Part shown: positions 1 to 10,129 of the stretch, one piece after another
How positions within the stretch are numbered: position 1 is the first letter of the stretch
Layout: every line of letters begins with the position of its first letter
Source of the DNA: Anisus vortex
Taxonomy: Eukaryota; Mollusca; Gastropoda; Planorbidae
Length of the DNA: 64,000 nucleotides
Direction of reading: 5' to 3'
NCBI GenBank assembly: GCA_949126835.1
Contig: CASBPS010000186.1
Location: 678,701-742,700, forward strand
Notes under the pieces: model-generated
Told to the model about the DNA's origin: nothing
Databases searched by the model: none
Seen by the model: the letters and a program-made list of their open reading frames with translations, nothing else
Translations under genes and position numbers: made by a program

Positions 1-2
1 TT

Positions 3-1040
3 GATGACCTCATTGATAAGATAGGTGATGCGACGTATGTGACAAAAATTGATCTTCTCTCCGCGTACTTTCAGATTCCTTTGACGCCACGGGCACAGGA
101 AGTATCCGCGTTTGTGACACCTGACGGACTTTACAGGTATAAGGTCATGCCATTCGGACTCCGTAATGCCCCTGCGACGTTTCAAAGGCTTATAAACACC
201 CTCACTCGCGGTATCTTCCAGTGTAATGCCTACCTCGACGACATAGTGGTGTATAGTACAGATTTCAAGACACATGTCAGTCAACTACGACACTTGTTTG
301 AACGACTGAATAACGCCAATTTGACAATAAACCTGGCTAAGAGTCAGTTTGGACATGCCACTATCGAGTATCTTGGACATGTAGTGGGTGGTGGAAAGGT
401 TAAGCCAGTAAATGCTAAAATAGAAGCTATTCAGAATGTCCCAGTGCCACAGACAAGGAAACAACTCCGTAGTTACCTTGGAATGGCCGGGTATTATCGT
501 AAGTTTTGCCAGGACTTTTCTACGGTAGCTTGCCCCTTAACTGACCTACTAAAGAAGAACAATCGCTTTGTTTGGTCTGACAAGTGCCAAAAGGCGTTTG
601 ATGAGTTGAAGTCAAGATTATCCAGGGCACCTATTTTGGTGACCCCGCGTTTTGATAGACCCTTTAAAATTGCAGTAGACGCGTGCGATACTGGGATGGG
701 AGCGGTGCTGACTCAGCAGGATGACCACGGAGAGGAGCACCCGGTGTGCTACCACTCACAGAAATTCAATATCCATGAACGTAATTATAATACAAGTGAG
801 AAGGAACTTTTAGGGTTGATCCTAGCGTTAAAACAGTTTGATTTCTATGTAAACAGCTCTGGGTACCCGATAGAAATACTGACCGACCACAACCCTCTGA
901 CTTTTCTCTCCAGGGTCAAGCAAAACCAGAGGCTTGTTAGATGGAGCTTATTCCTCCAAGCCTATGACTTAAACATAAAACACCTGAGGGGTAGGGACAA
1001 CGTCACAGCTGATACTCTATCTCGGGTGCTACATGATTGA
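3..1040 (+). CDS. pol: Ty3/gypsy reverse transcriptase-RNase H, C-terminal part of pol
   Basis: The frame is open from base 3 of the window, so it is cut by the window edge. The first in-frame GTG (39) is an internal valine of the conserved KIGDATYVTKIDLL region, not a start. Visible motifs are FVTPDGLYRYKVMPFG and APATFQRL of the RT palm, the catalytic YLDD, then LGHVV and FLGMAGYYRKF-type thumb/connection signatures. RNase H follows, with VDACDTGMGAVL, the KELLGLILAL helix, TDHNPLTF and a terminal DNVTADTLSR. The stop is TGA at 1038-1040. The product would copy element RNA into DNA in virus-like particles. It resembles RT of the Gmr1-like gypsy group more than the 412/17.6 type; that subgroup call is from memory of the family. 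Confidence 0.9.
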   Translation, partial: DDLIDKIGDATYVTKIDLLSAYFQIPLTPRAQEVSAFVTPDGLYRYKVMPFGLRNAPATFQRLINTLTRGIFQCNAYLDDIVVYSTDFKTHVSQLRHLFERLNNANLTINLAKSQFGHATIEYLGHVVGGGKVKPVNAKIEAIQNVPVPQTRKQLRSYLGMAGYYRKFCQDFSTVACPLTDLLKKNNRFVWSDKCQKAFDELKSRLSRAPILVTPRFDRPFKIAVDACDTGMGAVLTQQDDHGEEHPVCYHSQKFNIHERNYNTSEKELLGLILALKQFDFYVNSSGYPIEILTDHNPLTFLSRVKQNQRLVRWSLFLQAYDLNIKHLRGRDNVTADTLSRVLHD

Positions 1041-2791
1041 CTGAATAACCCCATACTTCTTTTTCAGATCATCTCATTTATTCATTAAGAATGTGTCATG
1101 ATAACCTATCATTCGTTTGAATTTTGATTATGGAATACCTATAGAATACTTGTATCATACAGAAGTCAAGTCTTTTGAAAGTATTAATAATTCTTATAAT
1201 CATGTATAATATTGATGTTCTGATATATTTTAAATTCATTTGATTATGGAAAAGAAATTCCATTTAAATGTTGATGCATGATGCAATAAATATATAATAT
1301 GCACGTATTTACTTGATATGGATGGATAAAAGTAATTGTCATCACATGCAATTAAGTGGGAAAACTTTGAGCTAGTTGATTTATTATCTTGTTTTTATTT
1401 TAGTTAATGAATGGAACTAAATAATAATATGTACAATTTTTATCTTAGAAAGAGATGTAATCTTAATTGGTATAAATTAATAGATAATATTGGAAATCTA
1501 TTGCTAAATTGTTATATCATGGCAATAGAATGGGAAAAAACTAGTGTATATTCACTATGTTGTATATAGGTTGTTATATATTCCATATATCCGGGAATGG
1601 AGGGAAACAAAGGTACCTAAAGGTGAGCACTCATTCAACCCTGAACAATCTTTTATATTAAACTTTCAAATTTGCCAAAAACGCATAATAGTGGATTACA
1701 TTTTAATATTGAGATTACTGTAGTAATCGTAACTAGAGCGTATTTTCTCCTCATATTTGAGAAAAGGGGAAGTATCATCATCTTAGGTATGCACCCTGTT
1801 AATGTCAAGTTGACACTGTAATTTAAAGGGGAAGTAACCTATAGTTTGATTCGAGTTATGTATTACTTATCTTTTGGGTTGTATATTAGAAGTAAACTGT
1901 TGGAAATTGACAAGAGTTTGAGCAATGTTATATTTGTTTAATAGATTAAAACTTTTTGCAAATTTTTGGTGGAAATCCACACAACTGTACATAGTTAAAA
2001 TAAGAATGACTAGAATATTTTTGAATTATTTGTACTTGTTGAGACATTAGTTAATATTAATACTAACGGTGAAATATTTGTCCATCACGTCATAATCACA
2101 ATTACCATTTGGTAGTGACACTTTTTATAATTTAGTTGTGCCAGTGAGCCATGTTTGCTTAAATTGTCTAATAATCTTCCATTGATTGTTGGTTATTAAA
2201 ACGATAGTGTTAAGTACGAAAAATGTACCATGTTGAGTATTACTTGGGTAATTATGGTACATTATTTCTTTCATTGGGTGGGGGCGTGTCATGTATATTG
2301 TTTTTCCAAGAATTGGAACACGCAATGTTTATTCTCCTCTCTCTCTCTTTTCTTACTACACGCGATATGAGGACGTTTAGTAGGAAAACGAAAGGTTCTA
2401 GGTAATGCTGGGATTCTGTGTTGATCTCAAATTCTCAGAGTCTGGGAACGACTCATTATTTAATAGGGGAAGTTCCTATCGTTTTTGTTATGAGTTTTGT
2501 AATGATACCATGATTTTCACCCCTACTGGTAGTGGGTCTATCCCTTGCACCACTCGGATAGTATTTAATGATTTGTTTTGTCTGAAAGACAGGGAGTTTC
2601 AAAAGATGTTCCTTTGAACGTTTGTGTTTGCACTATTTGATTCTAACTGTACATAATAGATATATTGTATATATTGAACATACCACCTGAAATAAACTAT
2701 CAACAACAGTTACACTGAAGCTTCTTTGTCAAGTTACTATCCTATTGTGTTGTATACATTACTATAAGATTTATCTACTACCATAATTTAC
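1041..2791 (+). other. 3' untranslated part of the left-end gypsy element
   Basis: About 1.75 kb of AT-rich sequence between the RNase H stop and the polypurine tract. I see no integrase, envelope or other protein family in any frame. Three similar purine tracts, GGGGAAGT-like, lie near 1762, 1827 and 2463 and may be old or internal polypurine tracts. Short open frames at 2223-2617 have no recognisable content. Confidence 0.45.
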
Positions 2792-2802
2792 AAGAGAGGA
2801 AA
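2792..2802 (+). promoter_or_regulatory. polypurine tract of the left-end gypsy element
   Basis: AAGAGAGGAAA directly precedes TGTTGG, the start of the candidate 3' LTR. This is the expected primer site for plus-strand DNA synthesis. The position immediately at the LTR edge supports both calls. Confidence 0.6.
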
Positions 2803-2956
2803 TGTTGGAATACAAATACTGAATTTGCGCCCAGGACTATAAGAAGAGTTCGTGTAATACTGAAACATAAATACTAATAATTAAAGTCTCCCCTAGGACT
2901 AACGAGAATTATCAGCAAGATCTACACAGCTCTGGCCACAAGGGGATTGTGGACGT

Positions 2957-2960
<4 letters not shown>
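2803..2960 (+). repeat. candidate 3' LTR (158 bp)
   Basis: It begins TGTTGGAATAC and ends GGACGTAACA, giving TGTT/AACA inverted termini, and it follows a polypurine tract. It abuts an AT dinucleotide run. It is short for a gypsy LTR and its 5' partner lies outside the window, so it cannot be confirmed here. Confidence 0.5.

Positions 2961-2993
<33 letters not shown>
2961..2993. repeat. (AT)n microsatellite
   Basis: About 16 AT dinucleotides, directly after the AACA end of the candidate LTR. It is the likely insertion target of the left-end element. Confidence 0.9.
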
Positions 2994-2995
<2 letters not shown>

Positions 2996-4012
2996 TATGT
3001 AAATATAAAAAGAATACAGGGTCATATGTTGAAAACTAAAAACTAAATGCATGACTGTTGTTCGTCCCTCATTTCTGAAGATGTCCACGTCTACCAGTCG
3101 CTTTGTGGCCTCTTTGGTGGCCTTTCAGTCCTATGTGGGTTATTTGGAGACATAACGTGCGCTTTATTTTTATTAAAGTGAGGGAGAGTTGCACAGGTCG
3201 TCAGCCTCACTCTCTCGTCCCGTCTATCGTATTCCAATGGCAATCAATGTCCAGACGGTTAGAGATAGCTTGGGATGCAATGGATGGCCTACAGTGGTCT
3301 GTTGTTCCTCACTGTGCCCTATCTGACACTCCACAGTTAATTCTATCCATAAGTTTATGACATAGTTTAGATAGATTAGAAATTTTGCCCAGAGCTTTGG
3401 ACATTTATGTACCTATATTTACCAATGCTGGCTGGACTTTTAGGTTATACTGTGTATTTAGCCATGACAGGTTTTCAATAGAGGGCAAATGTGAAAAGAT
3501 CTTCCTTGTATAATTTATCATAAGCAATGACATCTTCACATCAGTTACTGAAAAGTAGTGGTCTAATGGGTGGACCTATCGAATGACATGCTCAAGGACT
3601 CAGATTTGATTCAAAGTGAAACAGAAGGATTTTTTTTTACAGGGGTCTATGAAACTAACCAGCTCTTAAAGGTACCAGAAATTTAGTTTGGTTTAGCAAA
3701 AGACAGCTGGGCACTGTTCTGTCCACTCAATCCCCTTGGGGGACTGTTACAGAAATGGGTGAACTACTATAGTTTGCTATGGATCAATTCTGTTTAAAAG
3801 GAATTCCTACAAAACAAAGTCACCTAGGAAACCTCTTATGCTCCACAGTGTTCTTTCCCTTTATATAACTGAATTAGTTTTCTCATTACCAGCAATATAT
3901 CTTTTTCACTTACTAATAGTTGTTTCCCCATATACCAACATTATTATTTCCCTTAGCAAACATGAGTATTTCCCCTTCACCACAAGGCCAATAAGAGAGA
4001 AAATTGCCTTAC
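2994..4012. other. TRPC intron sequence, no gene seen
   Basis: This is AT-rich intron. A more complex patch at about 3070-3330 shares a short stretch (ATGTGGGTTATTT) with 5729-5741, suggesting an old dispersed repeat. An 85-codon plus-strand frame at 3103-3360 shows no recognisable family. No further TRPC exon (S5, pore, S6) was found, so these must lie left of the window. Confidence 0.4.
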
Positions 4013-4152
4013 CTTGTACATGGTCCAGAACCTGAGGGTAAAAGTGGCAATATAAGTCGTGATTAAAGCAACATCAAGTACGTTGAAGTAGTCCATGAGA
4101 TGTTCCATCAAGCCATGATGAAATAATTGGCTGCATTCTTGAAACATCATGC
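4013..4152 (-). CDS. TRPC-like: TRPC-type channel exon: post-S3 / S4 region
   Basis: The exon reads MMFQECSQLF, then MEHLMDYFNVLDVALI and YIATFTLRFW. This matches the TRPC pattern of a GMMWSE-like S3 end, a short linker, a YxxxxWNVLDF-like motif and a hydrophobic S4. The acceptor is CTTCAG just above 4152 and the donor is AAG|GTAAGG at 4013/4012. The exon starts with the last two bases of a split codon and ends in phase 0. The product is a plasma-membrane cation channel subunit, non-selective and Ca2+-permeable in known family members. Confidence 0.8.
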
Positions 4153-5007
4153 CTGAAGGGAAGATGATTATTGCAAACATTCAAAAGGTTAGGGAAATAC
4201 ACTATAACTTTGAAAGTAAAAAGTTTGAGTAGTAAATTATTTTAGTATTGAAAACAATATATTAGCTCTAGACAGTTTTATATGGCACACATTTGTCTAT
4301 TGGCACTGCACTTGGATTTCCCCCTCAAGCAGGGTTTTCCCTGGGATTGAAATTGAAGTGTGACCATGAGACTACCCAGGGCACCCTACATTAGTTGGGG
4401 GAAAGTAAAGCTGGTTTGATATAGGTTCTCTGGCCACAGAAACTGTTGAACACAGCATCACTGGTCATACAGAACTTCATGGATTGAAAGTGATACTTTA
4501 TATTTGTTATAGTTTTGTTATATTGTTTTAGTATTTACCATTGCCTAAATGTAAAGTCTTAAACTTGTCAATTCTAGAGTGATATATTATTTAATTATTT
4601 TAAGCCTATTATTATATTATTAGTTCTGTGATCTGTCCAATATTGCACATGATAGAGATCAAACAGGTTTGGTTTGATCATAAGGGAAATATTTTGCCTA
4701 GCCTTATTACCAATGATCCACAAGCTTAAAAGAATTTCATTCACAGTAGGGAAACTTGGCCGCAGCGAGGAAAGTCTTCTCCAAAAACAATGTTGTCAGT
4801 CTTGTTGCAGAACAACGTGTATCTGTGGAGAGAGATTTCCTTAATATATATAAATTTATAAGTAAGTAAAGTATCTTTACTAGGCCAGTTTGGTCCACAG
4901 TTATAGAATCCAGATTCACCAGTTTCTGTTACCCTGTTAAACACGAAGATTGTATACCTAGCAGGATTTCTAGTTGCATTTCTGCAATGGATATCACATA
5001 TCAATTA
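4153..5007. other. TRPC intron with an unexplained minus-strand open stretch
   Basis: An S3 exon is expected between 4152 and 5818 but was not identified. Minus-strand 5004-4741 is open for 87 codons and contains two AG-preceded starts (after CCATTGCAG and after TCTCCACAG) with fairly complex protein sequence (for example ESGFYNCG). It does not align with TRPC and could be chance or an alternative exon. The rest is AT-rich intron. Confidence 0.35.
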
Positions 5008-5483
5008 AAGTTGGGTTGTCTTAGATTCCTTTCAGTGCAGATCCTAGGAAATATATTATGAGTCTAGGATTTTAACTTTATAGACTTTTGGAATGGCAAT
5101 GTAAACTATAGTTGGGTTGTCTTAGATTCCATTCAGTTGCAGGGAATATATTATGGATCTAGGATTTCAACTCTATAGACTTTTGGAATGGCAATGTAAA
5201 CTAAAGTTGGGTTGTCTTAGATTCCTTTCAGTTGCAGGGAATATATTATGGATCTAGGATTTCAACTCTATAGACTTTTGGAATGGCAATGTAAACTAAA
5301 GTTGGGTTGTCTTAGATTCCTTTTAGTTGCAGGGAATATATTATGGATCTAGGATTTCAACTCTATAGACTTTTGGAATGGCAATGTAAACTAAAGTTGG
5401 GTTGTCTTAGATTCCTTTCAGTTGCAGGGAATATATTATGGATCTAGGATTTCAACTCTATAGACTTTTGGAATGGCAATGTA
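5008..5483. repeat. 95-bp minisatellite, about 5 copies
   Basis: Copies starting GTTGGGTTGTCTTAGATTCC lie at 5010, 5111, 5206, 5301 and 5396. The first spacing is 101 bp, the next three are exactly 95 bp. Later copies are nearly identical, so the array is recent. It lies in the S2-S3 intron of the TRPC-like gene. Confidence 0.95.
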
Positions 5484-5817
5484 ATGCACTGAGCTAGATA
5501 GTAGCCTAGCATCCTTTACTTTAATATATATATAATATATTTATACTTGTGACCCAGCCATTCAATATGCCTTGGGTTTGAATCAAGGTCAGAACTAGTC
5601 TGAAAGATGCCAACCAAGCTTTGACTTAACAATTAAGAAAAGTAAAGGCAACTAAGTATTTGTGCTACCCACACAATTTCAGATATGATACCAGTAAAAA
5701 CTGTGTTTCTAGCCCTACAGACCCATGTGGGTTATTTAAAAAACATAAGTTTGACAAGTCAGCCTGAAATTAATCAGGTCAAAACATATTCAATGTTGAG
5801 TGCATCATTTGACTTAC

Positions 5818-5971
5818 ACATAGTGCTTGTCCGGGTACTCTGACTTGAGAGTTCTAAACTTGCTGACAGTTTGAGAAGATTCGATGGTGCAAACCACAAT
5901 AAGTAGAAGAAAAGCGAAGAAGGAGAAGGCATAGCCCAAGAACTTCACAACAGGAAACTGAAGGATCTTTG
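5818..5971 (-). CDS. TRPC-like: TRPC-type channel exon: S2 transmembrane segment
   Basis: The exon encodes KILQFPVVKFLGYAFSFFAF and a hydrophobic run LLLIVVCTI, matching the KILRSPFMKF...FLGLLV pattern of TRPC S2. A hydrophilic loop ends near SEYPDKHY. Two acceptors are possible (exon start 5971 or 5975). The start at 5971 fits the reading phase and expected length if the preceding exon ends at 6737. The donor is a perfect GTAAGT at 5817-5812, leaving a two-base overhang. This does not match the phase of the exon at 4013-4152, so an exon between them is missing from the model. Confidence 0.75.
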
Positions 5972-6736
5972 CTCCCTTTGTTAAAAAAAAACAACACATT
6001 AAGTAATTTATACATGATAGAATGATATTTTGGGTGTGATATTTTTTTCGCAGGTACTAGTAAACCCAAATGCATGTTTGTTAAACTCAAATATGAGCAT
6101 AAATTAGTTTAATGTGGGCTTAATTCAAAATGGAAAAAAAAATAAAAGAATTCATGCAACATTTTTCTTAAAATTTAAATTGGCAACGCTTGATATTAAG
6201 TTATATTTGAGATATTCACTTTTGTATACATATATTTTTGATTTTAATCATCACCATAAGGTGCCATACCAGTTGGTGTAGGCGATTAAGTATTTCCACC
6301 AATCTTTTCTTCTAGCAAACTTTAGCATTTCTGTGGTTTTTGCCATGACACGCCATTCCGTTATATCATCTAATATCTTCTATCTCTATCTTTCTCTGCA
6401 TCTCTTTCCTTCCAGCTTTCCAGTTATTATGATGATTTTGATATTTTCTTTTCTTATTATGTGGCCTACTAACGTTGATTTCCTCTTCATGATCTTTACC
6501 ATTAACTCTCTATTACTATTAGCATTTGACATTTTGAACACCTCCATATTATATTTTTTCTCTGGCCATTTATGATTTACTTTTCCATATTTGACCCCAT
6601 CAGTTTACTATGCATGGTTTAAGTTTAAATGGTAGCCCTATATTGATTCAAAGTCTAATAAAGTTTGCTGAAAGGATTATTTACAGTAAAACTTATGACT
6701 ATAGCTATGAAAAATTTTACTGTGTACTAAAAAAAC

Positions 6737-6908
6737 TAGATATTTTGGTGGTTGGGAAAAATACATGAAAAAATATCAAGAAAGGATATGCACATGAAAA
6801 CAATGATATTATTGTCAATCTTTTGGGCCAGCTTGCACGTTCAAGTTTTCCCATTCCATTGTACCAGATTCTTACAACTCTTTGCTGACAGCTAGGATGG
6901 GCTATGAA
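6737..6908 (-). CDS. TRPC-like: TRPC-type channel exon: pre-S1 and S1
   Basis: After CATTCTCAG at 6909 the exon reads FIAHPSCQQRVVRIWYNGMG and WPKRLTIISLFSCAYPFLIF. This aligns with the FVAQPNCQQ...RWYDxFPGW...RRHWAVK signature and S1 helix of TRPC channels. The 3' boundary is uncertain. A donor at 6764 (CAT|GTATTT) would end after FFH in phase 0. A weaker donor at 6736 (A|GTTTTT) keeps FFPTTKIS and restores the family length before KIL. I prefer 6737 for length; 6765 is the conservative alternative. Confidence 0.75.
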
Positions 6909-7528
6909 CTGAGAATGATAAAATGGAAGTTTCACATGACATATAGATTTTAACACAACTAAAATAAATGACTACTAATTACAAAGAAGTAAAAGTTAAC
7001 ATGAATAGTTTTCACTATTTCAACATTTTTATTGAGCACCAGTCCCCCTTTAAGACTTTATTAGCAGTACACAATTTCGGACTGCATGAAACAAGTGAAT
7101 TATGACAAAAGTTGTTTTTTTAACAATGAAAGAAGAATGTTACAATTATAAAACCAGAAATAATTATTAATAACAACTATTTACAACTACATGAACTATA
7201 TCAACTGTGTTTACAAAATATTACATTTTTCAAAATCATCAATTTTGTCTTCAGTTATTTACAAAAGGTAATTATGAGATTGTATCTTTATAGCTTAGTA
7301 AGTTGTTGTTTTTTTAAGTTTAAAAAAATCTTTTGGACAATTGTATGGACAAGTGATATTTGAAATTTAATATCTAATTTCAGAACAAAAAGTAACAACA
7401 TTTAAAATTTATAATCAGAAAAAAAATTAAATTCTGCTCACTACAAACCTGCAAAAAAAAAGAAAACAAAAACAAACAAACAACCAAGTTAAAAAGTTTA
7501 GAGAAAAAAAATGTAATAGTTTGCCAAC

Positions 7529-7702
7529 CTTTTTCTCCTTATAATTCAAAGCCAATTTAAATCTGGCCAAACTGTCAAATTTTTCCTGATGGGGTTTCCC
7601 TGTTTTGTTAAGTACAAGTTCCAGTTCTTTCTGCGTTCTGATTCTGTCCAGTAGCTTGACCACATAGTCACTCAGTTGGTCAGCTATTTCTCTGTATTAA
7701 CT
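7529..7702 (-). CDS. TRPC-like: TRPC-type channel exon with an in-frame TAA at its second codon
   Basis: The exon reads REIADQLSDYVVKLLDRIRT, then ELELVLNKTG and DSLARFKLALNYKEKK. It matches the TRPC linker EYEELSRQCKxFxxxLLDQ...ELExILN...LARLKLAIKYRQKE. The acceptor is TATACCAG, with exon start at 7702 in phase 0, and the donor is AAG|GTTGGC at 7529/7528; 58 codons. Codon 2 (7697-7699) is TAA where the family has E in the motif S-E-Y. The codons around it (AGT, TAC) fit the family. This is either a nonsense mutation, a sequence error, or a sign that the copy is a pseudogene. Confidence 0.8.
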
Positions 7703-8401
7703 CTGGTATAAAAGTTCAATAATACAAAGATAAAATTTAACTACTTAGGATATTTTGATTTTTAACATTTATTATTTGGTGGACAAGTATAAGTCTCTGG
7801 GCATTGTGTTGGCTATACATTCTCCTTGTATGCATGGGCTAGACAGGAAAACTAGCAAATGTTGCTACACAAACTCAATGGGTCAACATAATGGTCTGTA
7901 TGGGATACTTATACAATAAACATATTTATATACGCCTCAAGTTAAAAGACATACTATCATTTCAAACTAACTTAAAATTGTTCTTGTGCTGCATCCAAGC
8001 AAATTCCTGTAGATCATTAATTGGACCTAGGGCATTGACTTGGCCTAGCCAATCCTTTTGGTCTTGTTACAGTCTCTCCTGTCACTCTATCCCTTGCTTC
8101 TTTTCATTCTTCATCCAATGATCTTCTCCAGATGGTGTTTGGCTGTACTCTTTTTTTTTTTGGTTCCTTGGGGATCCATTCTAGTGCTGGGTGAACTATG
8201 TTTCCTGGTCCTCATCTGAGAGAGTGACCAATCTGTTTCCAATTCCTTTTTTTTAAGATCCTGTAGAATAACTTTTTGGCCAGCGCTCCCTTCAAAATTA
8301 AAAAAAATTGTAATGAAATCCCCCCCCTCCCCCAATTTTTATATGAAAGAACTGTGCAAGGCAATCTGTGGTGGACACTTTTAGTCTCTAGTCTTTACTT
8401 T
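7703..8401. other. TRPC intron, no gene seen
   Basis: Ordinary intron sequence with homopolymer T and C runs near 8150, 8245 and 8320. I see no exon or recognisable repeat family here. Confidence 0.4.
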
Positions 8402-8559
8402 TTATGCACCACCATAAGCCAGCACTGTTTTCAAACAGGTGCTGAAAATCTTAGTTTGATATTCCCTGGGGTTTCTGTTTCTGCACAATGTTTTCAGCAT
8501 GGCAAAAAAGGCTTGTTGTGCTTTGCTAATCCTGGCCTTAACGAATTCTTCTTTACCCC
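8402..8559 (-). pseudogene. non-LTR retrotransposon RT fragment (RTE/L1-like C-terminal motif)
   Basis: The minus strand reads KARISKAQQAFFAMLK, then TKIFSTCLKTVLAYGGA. This is the typical K-R-I-x-KA-R-AF...L....N...TK.RIFN..V.SVLLYG motif found after the RT palm of many non-LTR elements. It stops just after the YGG motif and is cut on the other side where the plus-strand L2-like element begins. It is an old fragment without catalytic residues. Confidence 0.65.
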
Positions 8560-9909
8560 GATGTAAATGAGTGCAAGAACTACCGCCCAGTATCCAACCT
8601 ACCCTTCCTTTCCAAGATCCTGGAGCGTGTTGTCCTTGAGCAGTTAAATGCCCATCTGTCTCTACATTCGCTGATGCCCGCGCACCAGTCTGCATATCGC
8701 CACCATCACAGCACTGAGACAGCGCTTCTGCGGATCACCACTGACCTCCTAAACGCCTCAGACAGAGGTCTCGTCTCTGCCCTTGTGCAGCTTGATTTAT
8801 CTGCTGCCTTCGATACGATTGACCACCACCGACTAATTGATCGCCTCAGGTCTACATTTGGCATTCATGACATCGCCCTCTCCTGGTTCATGAACTATCT
8901 TCAGAATCGCTCCCAGACCGTTATGATTGAGTCCATATTCTCCCAGCCTGTTCACGTCTGCTATGGTCTGCCGCAGGGGTCTGTCCTTGGTACACTTCTT
9001 TTCACCCTTTACACTCAACCCCTATCCTTTGTCATCGAACGCCACAACCTCAAATATCATTCTTTCGCCGATGACACCCAGCTGTATAACAGTGCAGAGC
9101 CTGAGGACTTCGACAGGCTCCTTGCTTCCATCTCCATCTGTTTCCTGGACATCCAGAGCTGGATGACGGAAAACAAGTTGAAGCTTAACAGTGAGAAGAC
9201 TGAAGCTCTTATCGTCGGTTCGAGACAAAGGGTCGTGTCCCTCACTGCGTCCGATCTTCAGCTGGCTGATGCAACTGTGCCTTTCTCCCCGACTATCAAA
9301 AGCCTTGGCGTCTATCTGGACTCCACGCTGTCCATGCAAACCCACATCTCCTTCCTCACCAAAATCTGCTTCTTCCATCTGCGTCGTATTGCCGCCGTCC
9401 GTCGTTATCTCACCAAGGAAGCTTGTGTTAAGCTCATCATCTCTCTCCTATTTTCCCGCTTGGACTATTGTAATTCGCTTTTGGCTGGTCTCTCGGCCTC
9501 CTCCCTTCAAAAACTCCAACGTATCCAGAACTGCGCAGCCCGACTAGTTCTCAAGAAGAAGAAGTCAAATGATATCAATCCTCTGCTCCGATCTCTGCAC
9601 TGGCTACCCATCAACAACCGGATCTCATATAAGCTGGCTTCCCTCTGTTATAGGTGCCTGAATAACTGCGCCCCGGATTATCTTCGCTCTTGTATGGAGC
9701 TCTACACCCAGTCCCGCCCACTTCCTTCGGCATCTGACGCGCTTACTCTGCGGATCCCTCGTGTGAGGCTAGTGTCCGCTGGCGATCGTTCATTTTCCTA
9801 CGCAGGACCGTCCGCTTGGAATCACCTCCCTCTACAGCTTCGCCAGAGCCCTAGCTATGACACCTTCAGGAGCCGGCTGAAGACTCACCTATTTCGTCAG
9901 CAGAATTAG
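8542..9909 (+). CDS. L2/CR1-like non-LTR reverse transcriptase (5'-truncated)
   Basis: The frame is open from 8542; recognisable sequence starts at KNYRPVSNLPFLSKILERVV (from 8575), so the ATG at 8674 is an internal methionine. RT motifs in order are HQSAYR.HHSTETALL, LDLSAAFDTIDH, GLPQGSVLGTLLF, the catalytic FADDTQLY, and NSEKTEAL. The C-terminus has LDYCNSLLAGL, LHWLPI, DRSFSYAGPSAWNHLPL and FRSRLKTHLF, as in L2/CR1-superfamily elements. The apurinic endonuclease and ORF1 are missing, which is normal 5' truncation. The remaining frame is undamaged to TAG at 9907, so the insertion is not very old. It lies in a TRPC intron on the opposite strand. Confidence 0.9.
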   Translation, partial: RILLYPDVNECKNYRPVSNLPFLSKILERVVLEQLNAHLSLHSLMPAHQSAYRHHHSTETALLRITTDLLNASDRGLVSALVQLDLSAAFDTIDHHRLIDRLRSTFGIHDIALSWFMNYLQNRSQTVMIESIFSQPVHVCYGLPQGSVLGTLLFTLYTQPLSFVIERHNLKYHSFADDTQLYNSAEPEDFDRLLASISICFLDIQSWMTENKLKLNSEKTEALIVGSRQRVVSLTASDLQLADATVPFSPTIKSLGVYLDSTLSMQTHISFLTKICFFHLRRIAAVRRYLTKEACVKLIISLLFSRLDYCNSLLAGLSASSLQKLQRIQNCAARLVLKKKKSNDINPLLRSLHWLPINNRISYKLASLCYRCLNNCAPDYLRSCMELYTQSRPLPSASDALTLRIPRVRLVSAGDRSFSYAGPSAWNHLPLQLRQSPSYDTFRSRLKTHLFRQQN

Positions 9910-10024
9910 CGTATTACTACATATTTCGTTATCTGTCTGTATTCTGTTACTGTCGTCTGCGCATAGAACTGTCACCAACGGGATATGCGCTATATAAGCA
10001 CCGTTATTATTATTATTATTATTA
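8556..10024 (+). mobile_element. 5'-truncated L2/CR1-like non-LTR retrotransposon
   Basis: The left edge is inferred from where the minus-strand RT fragment (to 8559) stops and L2-like coding begins. The 3' UTR is about 95 bp, contains GCGCTATATAAGC and ends in a TTA trinucleotide run (about 10003-10024). A short 3' tail of simple repeat is typical of CR1/L2-type elements and replaces poly(A). Confidence 0.8.
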
Positions 10025-10129
10025 CCCCTAGAGTAATTTACAGTGCTCTTTAAAAAATTTTATAATTTTAACCTTAAATTATTTAGGGTTTTCTTATTTC
10101 CGAAATGCAACTTTTTTTTTTCGCCTTAC

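Larger units (their letters stand above)
1..2960 (+). mobile_element. Ty3/gypsy LTR retrotransposon, 3' part (left end outside window)
   Basis: The stretch holds the end of a pol frame, about 1.76 kb without recognisable coding, a polypurine tract (2792-2802) and a candidate 158-bp 3' LTR that opens TGTT and closes AACA. It ends exactly against an (AT)n tract, so the insertion target was probably that microsatellite. No integrase follows RNase H in the 1.7 kb downstream. Integrase therefore either lies upstream of RT, as in Gmr1-like elements, or is missing; the 5' part is not visible. The element sits downstream of the last visible TRPC exon, in opposite orientation to that gene. Confidence 0.75.

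Noticed and set aside
3103..3360. 85-codon Trp-rich plus-strand frame
   Set aside because: No family recognised; it lies in an apparent old dispersed repeat within intron sequence.
4741..5004. 87-codon minus-strand frame with an Ig-like ESGFYNC word
   Set aside because: A single Y-x-C word is not enough for an Ig domain, no partner Cys or Trp is seen, and it does not fit the TRPC reading phase. Kept only as an open question in the TRPC gap.
8276..8566. 96-codon plus-strand frame just before the L2-like element
   Set aside because: It is opposite the minus-strand RT fragment, which has recognisable motifs; the plus-strand frame has none.
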